Shown: positions 55,765 to 63,264 of the stretch, in pieces
Layout: every line of letters starts with the position of its first letter
Numbering within the stretch: position 1 is the first letter of the stretch
Assembly: GCF_000204195.1 (NCBI RefSeq)
Contig: NZ_AFBG01000025.1
Coordinates: forward strand, 1 to 64,000
Direction of reading: 5' to 3'
DNA from: Acidovorax radicis N35
Lineage (GTDB): Bacteria; Pseudomonadota; Gammaproteobacteria; Burkholderiales; Burkholderiaceae_C
Length of the DNA stretch: 64,000 nt
Made by a program: the position numbers and the translations under genes
Notes under the pieces: model-generated
Database searches by the model: none
Seen by the model: the letters and a program-made list of their open reading frames with translations, nothing else
Told to the model about the DNA's origin: nothing

Positions 55765-55805
55765 AAAAAAAGCCAGCGAGCCCGAGGGGTGCGCTGGCTT
55801 TTTTT
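55765..55805. terminator. Bidirectional terminator between CoA-transferase and marR
   Basis: AAAAAAAGCCAGCG (55765-55778), 13-base loop, CGCTGGCTTTTTTT (55792-55805). Serves the CoA-transferase operon and, on the minus strand, the convergent MarR gene. Confidence 0.92.
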
Positions 55806-55841
55806 TGCCGCTGGTGGCTGCAGCGAGCCCCAGCCCGTGCG

Positions 55842-56348
55842 CTACGACGCGCTCTGCGTGTAGACCTTCTGCAGCAGGCGGATCAGCGTCTTGCGCTCGG
55901 CGCCCGTAAGGCCGGCCGTGGCGTCCACCTCCAGCTGCGCAGCCGTCTGCTCGGCCTGTGCGGTCAACTCCACACCAGCAGGCGTCAGGTGCAGGCCCAT
56001 GGCGCGGCCGTCGCTGGGGTGCGGGCGGCGCTCGATCAGCCCGCGCCGCTCCAGCGCTGCAATCAGGCCCACCAGATTGGGTGGCAATACGTTGAGCGTG
56101 GCGCACAGCTGGCGCGACGTGATGCCGGGGTTGTGCGCGACCAGCGACAGCACCGAAAAATCCACCACCTTCAGGCGGTAAACCGCCATGCGTTCCATGA
56201 ACACTTCGATCACGGCGAGCGACGCGCGCCGCGCGTTGTAGCCCACCAGCGTGCGCAGAAAGCCGGTGTCCACGGACTCGGAGGCAGGGGCTGGGGTGGT
56301 TGGGGCCATGGAGGCCGTGGTCTTTTTGGTGGGGCGAACGCTGGACAT
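55842..56348 (-). CDS. MarR-family regulator (hydroxycinnamate-responsive, inferred)
   Basis: 168 residues from ATG 56348. Winged helix-turn-helix (VLSLVAHNPGITSRQLCATL, LVGLIAALERRGLIERRPHP) and MarR dimer helices. MarR-type repressors (FerR, CouR, HcaR) control hydroxycinnamate genes in many bacteria and respond to the CoA thioester. Position at the end of this locus supports that. Upstream TGATTCAAATCA (56401-56412) is a short dyad that might be an autoregulatory site. Confidence 0.85.
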   Translation of the reverse strand: MSSVRPTKKTTASMAPTTPAPASESVDTGFLRTLVGYNARRASLAVIEVFMERMAVYRLKVVDFSVLSLVAHNPGITSRQLCATLNVLPPNLVGLIAALERRGLIERRPHPSDGRAMGLHLTPAGVELTAQAEQTAAQLEVDATAGLTGAERKTLIRLLQKVYTQSAS

Positions 56349-56410
56349 GGGGCGATTGTGGCGGGGGTGGGCGCGGGTTGGCAGCAGTTCGCGAAAAATT
56401 TGATTCAAAT

Positions 56411-56466
56411 CAGCCGTTAGCGCTTATTTGATGGCTGTTTGTTGCTATAAAAATAATAGTATTCAG
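56411..56466. repeat. Dispersed hairpin repeat, copy E
   Basis: Reverse orientation: on the minus strand CTATTATTTTTATAGC, then CAAATAAGCGCTAACGG. Lies between the MarR promoter and the yifB stop. Confidence 0.5.
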
Positions 56467-56513
56467 TGTGCGGCCCTTGCCACACACGGTCCACCTGCGG
56501 AGCCCATTGCGCT

Positions 56514-58058
56514 TCAGGCGGGGCTGCGCAGCACGCGGCGGTATTGCACTGCCTCGGCCACATGGCCCACCTCGGTGGTGGGTGCGTCGGCCAGGTCGGC
56601 AATGGTGCGCGCCACCTTCAGCGCACGGTGTGTGCTGCGTGCCGACCAGCCCAGGCGCGCGGCGGCGGTGTTGAGGAACTTGGCGGCGGCATCTTGCAGA
56701 TGCAGATGGGTGTCGATCTCCTGGCCCTGCAGTGCCTGGTTGGTCTTGCCCTGGCGGGCCAGCGCGCGGCCGCGCGCCTGTTCCACCCGCAGGCGGATCG
56801 CGGCCGTGGATTCGCCGGCGGGCGCCTGCACCAGCTGTTCGGCGGGCAGGGCGGGCACCTCGACATGCAGGTCAATGCGGTCCAGCAGCGGACCACTGAG
56901 CTTGGCCTGGTAGCGGTTCACCTGGTCCGGCGTGCAGCGGCACGCGCGCTGCGTGGAGCCCAGGAATCCGCAGGGGCAGGGGTTCATGGCCGCGATCATC
57001 TGAAAACGCGCTGGAAACTCCGCACGCTGCGCTGCACGCGAGATCGTGATGTGGCCTGTCTCCAGCGGCTCGCGCAACGCCTCCAGCGCGGCGCGGGGGA
57101 ATTCAGGCAGCTCGTCGAGGAATAGCACCCCGTGGTGCGCGAGCGAGATTTCGCCAGGGCGTGGGGGCGAGCCCCCACCCACCAGCGCCACGGCGCTGGC
57201 TGTGTGGTGGGGCGACCCCGTGGGCCTGTGGCCCCAGAGTTCGGGCCGAAAGCGCCCGGCCAGGCTCGCAATCGCGGCGCTCTCCAGGGCTTCCTGCACC
57301 GTCATGGCGGGCAGCAGTCCGGCAAAACGCAGTGCCAGCATCGATTTGCCCGAACCGGGCGGGCCTGCCATCAGGGCACTGTGGCCCCCGGCGGCCGCGA
57401 TCTCCAGCGCGCGCTTGGCCGTGGCCTGGCCTTTGACATCGGCCATGTCGGCGCCGGTGGTGGTGGCGGTCAGGGGCGTGGGCTGCAGCCGCGTCCAACC
57501 GTCGTTGTCCACGGCCGCATCGCCCACGGCTGTGCTGCCGGGCGGCAGGAAGGCCCGCACCACATCCAACAGGTGGCGTGCGCGCACCACCTGTGCGTCG
57601 GGCACCAGGGCGGCCTCTTCGGCGCTGCCAGGGGGCAGCACCAGCTGCGCGTCGATCTGCTGCGTCTGCAGCGCCAGGCTGGTGGCCAGGGCGCCGCGCA
57701 CCGGGCGCAGCTCCCCCGACAGCGACAGCTCACCCGCAAACTCATAGCCCGCCAGGCGGCTGCCGTCCACCTGCCCGCTGGCGGCGAGGATGCCCAGCGC
57801 GATAGGCAGGTCGAAACGGCCTGAATCCTTGGGCAAATCGGCGGGTGCCAGGTTCACAGTGATGCGCTTGTTGTGGGGGAACTCCAGTCCCGCGTTCTGC
57901 AACGCCGAGCGCACCCGTTCGCGGGCTTCCTTGACCTCCACCTCGGCCAGTCCCACCAGGGTGAAACTGGGCAAACCGTTGGCCAGATGCACTTCGACGG
58001 TGACAGAAGGTGCCTGCAGCCCCAGAAGGGCGCGGCTTTGCACCAAAGCAAGACTCAT
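56514..58058 (-). CDS. comM: YifB/ComM-type magnesium chelatase-like AAA ATPase
   Basis: 514 residues. N-terminal Lon-like fold (SRALLGLQAPSVTVEVHLANG), central AAA+ module with Walker A GPPGSGKS near 233, Walker B FLDELPEF near 310, and the CPCGFLGS cysteine motif near 355. In naturally competent bacteria ComM helps extend recombination tracts. Stand-alone gene, highly conserved length. Confidence 0.93.
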   Translation of the reverse strand: MSLALVQSRALLGLQAPSVTVEVHLANGLPSFTLVGLAEVEVKEARERVRSALQNAGLEFPHNKRITVNLAPADLPKDSGRFDLPIALGILAASGQVDGSRLAGYEFAGELSLSGELRPVRGALATSLALQTQQIDAQLVLPPGSAEEAALVPDAQVVRARHLLDVVRAFLPPGSTAVGDAAVDNDGWTRLQPTPLTATTTGADMADVKGQATAKRALEIAAAGGHSALMAGPPGSGKSMLALRFAGLLPAMTVQEALESAAIASLAGRFRPELWGHRPTGSPHHTASAVALVGGGSPPRPGEISLAHHGVLFLDELPEFPRAALEALREPLETGHITISRAAQRAEFPARFQMIAAMNPCPCGFLGSTQRACRCTPDQVNRYQAKLSGPLLDRIDLHVEVPALPAEQLVQAPAGESTAAIRLRVEQARGRALARQGKTNQALQGQEIDTHLHLQDAAAKFLNTAAARLGWSARSTHRALKVARTIADLADAPTTEVGHVAEAVQYRRVLRSPA

Positions 58059-58120
58059 GAAGCGATTTCTCCCCAGATGGGTGCGTTTTATGGTTTTTTA
58101 GCGCGGCCGGGTTGCATCGC

Positions 58121-58136
58121 GCACCAACAAGGTGCA
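58121..58136. promoter_or_regulatory. NtrC-type enhancer site
   Basis: GCACC, 5-base spacer, GGTGCA (58121-58136), matching TGCACC-N5-GGTGCA except at the first base, about 85 bp upstream of the sigma-54 promoter. A further TGCACC half-site is at 58208-58213. Confidence 0.7.
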
Positions 58137-58219
58137 GCATCGTCTGCGCGCACACCGCCACTGTACTTGGGGATCGGTGTAACGCAACGCAACGGCGATG
58201 GGGTGGATGCACCGGCGTG

Positions 58220-58236
58220 TGGCACGGTCCGTGCTT
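58220..58236 (+). promoter_or_regulatory. Sigma-54 promoter of torF-glnK-amtB
   Basis: TGGCAC (58220-58225), 5 bases, GTGCTT (58231-58236). The GG and GC dinucleotides have the required 10-base separation. One mismatch to TGGCAC-N5-TTGCT. It lies 38 bases before the torF start, so nitrogen-limitation control by NtrC is expected. Confidence 0.8.
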
Positions 58237-58273
58237 AAAGCGCTCGTCCCTACTTTGTCCAACCGGAGGAAAC

Positions 58274-59005
58274 ATGACCCGCGCCATCATCAAGACCCTG
58301 GGCGTTGCCCTAGTTGCAACCCTTCCCCTGCTGGCCAATGCCCAGCTCACTGGCAACGTCAGCCTGACCACCAACTACAAGTTCCGTGGCCAGGACCAGG
58401 ACGTTTCCAAGTCCAAAGCCGTCAAGCCCGCCATCCAGGGTGGTTTTGACTACGCCTTCGGTGACTCCGGCTGGTACGTGGGCAACTGGAACTCCAGCGT
58501 GGACTGGCTGGCCAACAACTCCATTGAATCCGACCTGTACGGTGGCTACAAGTTCAAGGCCGGTGGCGCAGACCTCGACCTGGGCGCGCTGACCTACATC
58601 TACCCTGGCAACGCCAATGGCAACACCACCGAGCTGTACGGTGCGGCCACCATGGGCCCCTTCACTGCCAAGTATTCGCACACCATCTCTAACGACTACT
58701 TCGGCTGGGCTGGCGCCAAATCCGGCTCGGGCCTCAAGGGCCGCAACACCGGCTACCTGAACTTCGCCTTCGCTCAAGAAGTGGCTCCCAGCGTCACTGT
58801 GAAGGCCTCGGTGGGCTTCACGCGTTTTGCCAGCGACATCAAGGACCTGGGCGTGCCGAACTACATGGACTACAGCGTGGGCGGTGCCTATGACTTCGGC
58901 AGCGGCCTGTCGCTGGGCGCTGCCGTGGTGGGCGCCAACAAGAAGGCCTTCTTCGGCCATGTCAACAAGTCGCGCGTGATCGTCACGCTCACCAAAACCC
59001 TGTAA
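58274..59005 (+). CDS. TorF-family putative outer-membrane porin
   Basis: 243 residues. Signal peptide ending LLANAQ, then alternating beta-strand sequence with TGNVSLTTNYKFRGQDQD and terminal RVIVTLTKTL ending in a hydrophobic residue. Matches the TorF/TIGR02001 putative porin family that often precedes glnK-amtB in betaproteobacteria. Good GGAGGA site before the ATG. Likely opens the outer membrane to nitrogen compounds when NtrC is active; substrate unproved. Confidence 0.88.
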   Translation: MTRAIIKTLGVALVATLPLLANAQLTGNVSLTTNYKFRGQDQDVSKSKAVKPAIQGGFDYAFGDSGWYVGNWNSSVDWLANNSIESDLYGGYKFKAGGADLDLGALTYIYPGNANGNTTELYGAATMGPFTAKYSHTISNDYFGWAGAKSGSGLKGRNTGYLNFAFAQEVAPSVTVKASVGFTRFASDIKDLGVPNYMDYSVGGAYDFGSGLSLGAAVVGANKKAFFGHVNKSRVIVTLTKTL

Positions 59006-59052
59006 GCAAGTCTCAATGGGCGCACGGTGCGTCCATTGTCGGAGGAACCAAA

Positions 59053-59391
59053 ATGAAAATGGTGACAGCCATCATCAAGCCCTTCAAGCTGGACGAGGTG
59101 CGTGAAGCACTGTCGGACATCGGCGTGCAAGGCATCACGGTCACTGAGGTCAAGGGCTTCGGTCGCCAAAAAGGCCACACCGAGCTGTATCGCGGCGCGG
59201 AATACGTGGTCGACTTCCTGCCCAAGGTCAAGATCGAGGCCGCCGTGGCGGATGACCTCGTGGACCGTGTGATCGAGTCCATCGAAAGCGCCGCCCGCAC
59301 CGGCAAGATCGGCGACGGCAAGATCTTCGTGACCCACCTGGAGCAGGTGGTGCGCATCCGCACTGGCGAAACCGGCAAGGAAGCGCTGTAA
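59053..59391 (+). CDS. glnK: PII nitrogen regulatory protein
   Basis: 112 residues, full PII: MKMVTAIIKPFKLDEVREAL, T-loop with uridylylation Tyr51 (RGAEYVVD), B-loop TGKIGDGKIF. Senses 2-oxoglutarate, ATP and glutamine status and blocks AmtB when nitrogen is plentiful. Located 47 bases after torF and 36 before amtB, GGAGG at the start; the gene pairing with amtB is universal. Confidence 0.96.
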   Translation: MKMVTAIIKPFKLDEVREALSDIGVQGITVTEVKGFGRQKGHTELYRGAEYVVDFLPKVKIEAAVADDLVDRVIESIESAARTGKIGDGKIFVTHLEQVVRIRTGETGKEAL

Positions 59392-59427
59392 GGGCGCGGC
59401 CGTACTACATCCAAGAAGAGAAACGCC

Positions 59428-60975
59428 ATGAAAAAACTGCTTGCTTCTTTCATTCTGGGGTTGGGTCTGCTGACCATGGGCAACCTGTCCCTGGCACAGG
59501 CGCCCGCCGCCTCCGAGCCGGCCGCCGCCGCGCCCGCTGCTGCAGCCGCTCCGGCCGCTGAAGCCCCTGCTGCGGCAGCTGCCCCGGCGCCCGCTGCGGC
59601 AGCGGCTGCCGCTCCGGCCGCTGCCGAGGCGCCTGCGCCCGTGCCCAACAAGGGTGATACCGCCTGGATGATGACCTCCACCATCCTCGTGATCCTGATG
59701 GTCCTGCCCGGCCTGGCGCTGTTCTACGGCGGCCTGGTGCGCAGCAAGAACATGTTGTCCGTGCTGATGCAGGTCATGGTCACGTTCTCGCTGATCGTGG
59801 TGCTGTGGTTCATCTACGGCTACAGCCTGGCCTTCACCGAAGGCGGCGCCTTCATCGGTGGCTTTGACAGGCTGTTCATGAAAGGCATCTGGGACAACGC
59901 TGCCGGCACCTTCGCCAATGCAGCCACGTTCAGCAAGGGTGTCGTGATTCCGGAAGTGGTGTTCGCCGCCTTCCAGGCAACCTTCGCCGGCATCACCTGT
60001 GCCCTGATCGTCGGTGCGTTCGCAGAGCGCATCAAGTTCAGCGCCGTCATGATGTTCATGGTGCTGTGGTTCACTTTCAGCTACCTGCCGATCGCCCACA
60101 TGGTATGGTTCTGGATGGGTCCTGACGCCTACGCCTCCAAGGAAGTGGCCGACGCCATGACCGGCAAGGCCGGCCAGATCTGGCAGTGGGGTGCTCTGGA
60201 CTTCGCTGGCGGTACCGTGGTGCACATCAACGCCGCTGTGGCGGGCCTGGTGGGCGCGTTCATGGTGGGCAAGCGCATCGGCTACGGCAAGGAAGCCATG
60301 GCGCCTCACAGCCTGACGCTGACCATGGTCGGTGCCTCGCTGCTGTGGGTGGGCTGGTTCGGTTTCAACGCCGGCTCTGCGCTGGAAGCCAACGGCTTCG
60401 CCGCCCTGGCCTTCATCAACACGCTGGTGGCCACGGCTGCGGCCGTGCTGGCATGGTCTATCGGTGAAGCGCTGATGCGTGGCAAGGCTTCGATGCTGGG
60501 TGCAGCGTCGGGTGCCGTGGCCGGCCTCGTGGCCATCACGCCTGCTGCCGGCAACGTTGGCATCGGCGGTGCGTTGGTGATCGGCCTCGTGGGCGGCTTT
60601 GCCTGCCTGTGGGGTGTGAACGGCCTCAAGAAGCTGCTGGGTGCGGATGATTCGCTCGACGTGTTCGGCGTGCATGGCATTGGCGGTATCGTGGGTGCCC
60701 TGCTGACCGGCGTGTTCAACGCCCCTGGCCTGGGTGGCCCTGGCTATGTGGCCGACTGGGTGACCGCCACCATGGTGACCTCTGCCGACTATTCCATCGC
60801 CGCGCAAGTCTGGACGCAGACCAAGGCCGTGTTGCTGACCATCGTGTGGTCGGGTGTGGTCTCCTTCGTGGCGTACAAGATCGTTGACCTGACGATCGGC
60901 CTGCGTGTCACGGAAGAAGACGAGCGCGAAGGCCTGGACATCACTTCGCACGGCGAAACAGCGTACAACCGCTGA
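59428..60975 (+). CDS. amtB: Ammonium transporter with Ala/Pro-rich N-terminal linker
   Basis: 515 residues. Signal peptide to about residue 24 (LGLLTMGNLSLAQ), an Ala/Pro-rich linker to about 72, then a complete Amt core: WMMTSTILVILMVLPGLALF, GGLVRSKNMLSVLMQ, twin-His region including FGVHGIGGIVGALLTGVF. The linker of nearly 50 residues is longer than in E. coli AmtB. C-terminal tail ready to bind PII. Driven by the sigma-54 promoter upstream of torF; terminator follows. Confidence 0.95.
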   Translation: MKKLLASFILGLGLLTMGNLSLAQAPAASEPAAAAPAAAAAPAAEAPAAAAAPAPAAAAAAAPAAAEAPAPVPNKGDTAWMMTSTILVILMVLPGLALFYGGLVRSKNMLSVLMQVMVTFSLIVVLWFIYGYSLAFTEGGAFIGGFDRLFMKGIWDNAAGTFANAATFSKGVVIPEVVFAAFQATFAGITCALIVGAFAERIKFSAVMMFMVLWFTFSYLPIAHMVWFWMGPDAYASKEVADAMTGKAGQIWQWGALDFAGGTVVHINAAVAGLVGAFMVGKRIGYGKEAMAPHSLTLTMVGASLLWVGWFGFNAGSALEANGFAALAFINTLVATAAAVLAWSIGEALMRGKASMLGAASGAVAGLVAITPAAGNVGIGGALVIGLVGGFACLWGVNGLKKLLGADDSLDVFGVHGIGGIVGALLTGVFNAPGLGGPGYVADWVTATMVTSADYSIAAQVWTQTKAVLLTIVWSGVVSFVAYKIVDLTIGLRVTEEDEREGLDITSHGETAYNR

Positions 60976-61060
60976 TCCGCCTGCGCCCCACGCGCTGCGG
61001 TGTCTGGTGGCACCGCAGCGTCGCAACAAGAACAAGCGAGTCACTCCTTTGGTTGTTAAG

Positions 61061-61086
61061 CCCGCCGGCAACGGCGGGTTTTTTTC
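61061..61086 (+). terminator. Intrinsic terminator after amtB
   Basis: CCCGCCG (61061-61067), 4-base loop, CGGCGGG (61072-61078), then eight T. Confidence 0.92.
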
Positions 61087-61247
61087 GTACCGATGGAGGG
61101 CTCGCAGCCTGTTTTGGCATGCATGCCAGAACACCTATCCCCAGACCCGTCTCCCGGCAGCCCCCCAGTCATTTGCACAGGCGCTGTTCAAAAAATTCAC
61201 GCGCTCCTTGTGTAGCGCCGGACATGGCTGCCGCTACGATGCAAGGC

Positions 61248-62375
61248 ATGGACTTCGCCCTTGCCCAGATCGCAGAACGTGTGCGCGCCGCCGCCGCCGA
61301 CCAGACCCCTTTGCGCATCCGCGGCGGGGGCACCAAGGACTTCCATGGCCTGGCGCTGCATGGCGAAGTGCTCGACACCCGTGTGCTGCGCGGCATCGTG
61401 AGCTACGAGCCCAGCGAGCTGGTCGTCACCGTGCGGGCGGGCACCCCGCTGGCCGAGCTGGAGGCCGCACTGGCCGAACAAGGCCAATGCCTGCCCTTTG
61501 AGCCCCCGCACTTCGCAAAAACCCCTTCAGACGCTGCCACCGTGGGCGGCATGGTGGCTGCTGGCCTGTCGGGCCCGGCACGTGCCAGTGTCGGGGCGGT
61601 GCGCGACTACCTGCTGGGCGTGACCTTGCTCAATGGCAAAGCCGAGCTGCTGACCTTTGGGGGCCAGGTCATGAAAAACGTGGCGGGGTATGACGTGTCC
61701 CGCCTCATGGCCGGTGCCTGGGGCACGCTGGGTTTGCTGACCGAGGTCAGCCTCAAGGTGCTGCCCGTGGCGCCCGGCGAGGCCACGCTGCGGTTTGACG
61801 ACATCAACCAGGCCGACGCATTGCGCAAGCTGCACGCCTGGGGCGGCCAGCCGCTGCCCCTGAACGCCAGCTGCTGGGTGCAAGACGGTGGCGTGGGCAC
61901 GGTCTATGTGCGCCTGCGCGGCGCCGTGGCGGCGGTCGAGGCCGCCTGCAAAACGATGGGTGGCACGCGCATGGACAACGCCACGGTGGCCGCCGACTGG
62001 ACGGCCTGCCGCGAGCAGACCCTGCCCTGGTTCACCGCACGTGCTGCACAGCCCGGCCACGCCCTGTGGCGCCTGTCCGTGCCCGCCACGGCCCCGGTGC
62101 TGAGCTTGCCGGGCGGCGCGCAGCCGCTGGTCGAGTGGCATGGCGCGCTGCGCTGGGTGCAAGCGCCCGAATCCGCAGGCGACGCCCTGCGCGAAGCCGC
62201 TCGGGCTGTGGGTGGGAACGCTTCTGTTTTTGTAGCTGCTAGCGCAGGTGGATCAAGCGCCAGGGGCACATTTGACCTTCAATCCAAGGCGCTGGAGCAC
62301 ATTCACGCCCGGCTCAAGCACAGCTTTGACCCGGCCGGCATCTTCAACCCCGGCCGCATGGCGCGGGCCTGGTAG
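61248..62375 (+). CDS. glcE: Glycolate oxidase FAD-binding subunit
   Basis: 375 residues. FAD-binding PCMH fold: PLRIRGGGTKDFHG (about 20-33), ATVGGMVAAGLSGPARASVG (about 97-116), GGQVMKNVAGYDVSRLMAGA (about 140-160), end FDPAGIFNPGRM. With GlcD and GlcF it oxidises glycolate to glyoxylate at the membrane. An ATG at 61224 is in frame; 61248 is chosen for its AAGG spacing and match to family N-termini. The 3' part carries dispersed repeat copy G. Confidence 0.9.
   Translation: MDFALAQIAERVRAAAADQTPLRIRGGGTKDFHGLALHGEVLDTRVLRGIVSYEPSELVVTVRAGTPLAELEAALAEQGQCLPFEPPHFAKTPSDAATVGGMVAAGLSGPARASVGAVRDYLLGVTLLNGKAELLTFGGQVMKNVAGYDVSRLMAGAWGTLGLLTEVSLKVLPVAPGEATLRFDDINQADALRKLHAWGGQPLPLNASCWVQDGGVGTVYVRLRGAVAAVEAACKTMGGTRMDNATVAADWTACREQTLPWFTARAAQPGHALWRLSVPATAPVLSLPGGAQPLVEWHGALRWVQAPESAGDALREAARAVGGNASVFVAASAGGSSARGTFDLQSKALEHIHARLKHSFDPAGIFNPGRMARAW
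62226..62279. repeat. Dispersed hairpin repeat, copy G, inside glcE
   Basis: TTTTTGTAGCTGCTAGCGC, GGTGGATCAAGCGCCAGGGGC. Read through in frame by glcE, encoding a short Ala/Ser/Gly stretch before the conserved C-terminus. Confidence 0.55.
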
Positions 62376-62400
62376 GCGCGCCATCACTGCGTCCTCCGCC

Positions 62401-63222
62401 ATGCGACGCCTTCGCCACCTCACAGGACACCACCGCACGGTGGCCAGCAACCGGGTGCTGGGCCTGTTGCTCGCCTTCAATGCCGGGGCGGTCAACGCCG
62501 GAGGTTTTCTGGTGGTGCACCTGTACACCTCGCACATGACCGGCTTTTTGTCGTCGCTGGCGGACAACCTGGTGCTGGGCCAGATGAAAATCGTGCTGGG
62601 TGCCATCGGCGCGCTGTGGGCCTTCATGTCGGGCGCGGGCACCACCGCCATCATGATCAACTGGGCGCGCCAGCGCAGGCTGCGCAGCACCTTCGCGCTG
62701 CCGCTGGTGCTGGAGTCCGTGCTCATGCTGCTGTTCGGTCTGGTGGGCGCCATCACGCTCAGCTGGCCCACGCCGTTTGCCGTGCCGATGACGGTGCTGC
62801 TGCTGTCCTTCATCATGGGCCTGCAGAACGCCACGGTGACCAAGATGTCCTCGTCGCAGATCCGCACCACCCACATGACGGGGGTGGTGACCGACCTGGG
62901 CATCGAGATGGGCAAGATGCTGTACTGGAACCGCACCGGCACGGCGCCCGAATCCCAGGTGCGCGCCAACCAGGCCCGGCTGCGGCTGTTTGCTGGGCTG
63001 GTGGGCATGTTCCTGGTGGGCGGCATTGCGGGCGCGGCGGGCTTCAAGCATGTGGGTTTTGTGTTTGTGGTGCCCCTGGCGCTGGTGCTGCTGGCGCTGT
63101 CGCTGCCCCCGCTGTGGGCCGACCGTGCCCGGCTGCGCCACCCGTTGCGAAAGTCGCTCGCGCTCAATGTTCCGCTCGACCCACCCCTGGGCCCACCTGC
63201 TGACCCACCGGCCACGCGCTGA
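62401..63222 (+). CDS. DUF1275 (YoaK-like) membrane protein
   Basis: 273 residues, about six membrane segments, with the DUF1275 blocks GAVNAGGFLVVHLYTSHMTGF (about 28-48) and GLQNATVTKMSSSQIRTTHMTG. Family function is unknown. It sits between glcE and glcF, 25 bases after glcE and 42 before glcF, so it is probably co-transcribed; a role in glycolate movement is conceivable but unproven. Confidence 0.9.
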   Translation: MRRLRHLTGHHRTVASNRVLGLLLAFNAGAVNAGGFLVVHLYTSHMTGFLSSLADNLVLGQMKIVLGAIGALWAFMSGAGTTAIMINWARQRRLRSTFALPLVLESVLMLLFGLVGAITLSWPTPFAVPMTVLLLSFIMGLQNATVTKMSSSQIRTTHMTGVVTDLGIEMGKMLYWNRTGTAPESQVRANQARLRLFAGLVGMFLVGGIAGAAGFKHVGFVFVVPLALVLLALSLPPLWADRARLRHPLRKSLALNVPLDPPLGPPADPPATR

Positions 63223-63264
63223 ATCCGTCCTGAAATTTTCTGTTTCTTCGCCCAGGCATGCACC

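Noticed and set aside
61115..61128. 14-bp palindrome TGGCATGCATGCCA before glcE as an operator
   Set aside because: Perfect symmetry, but single copy, no regulator gene adjacent and no conserved context; could be chance.
58888..61134. 748-codon open frame antisense to glnK-amtB
   Set aside because: Shadow of highly conserved genes; His-rich low-complexity translation without family motifs.
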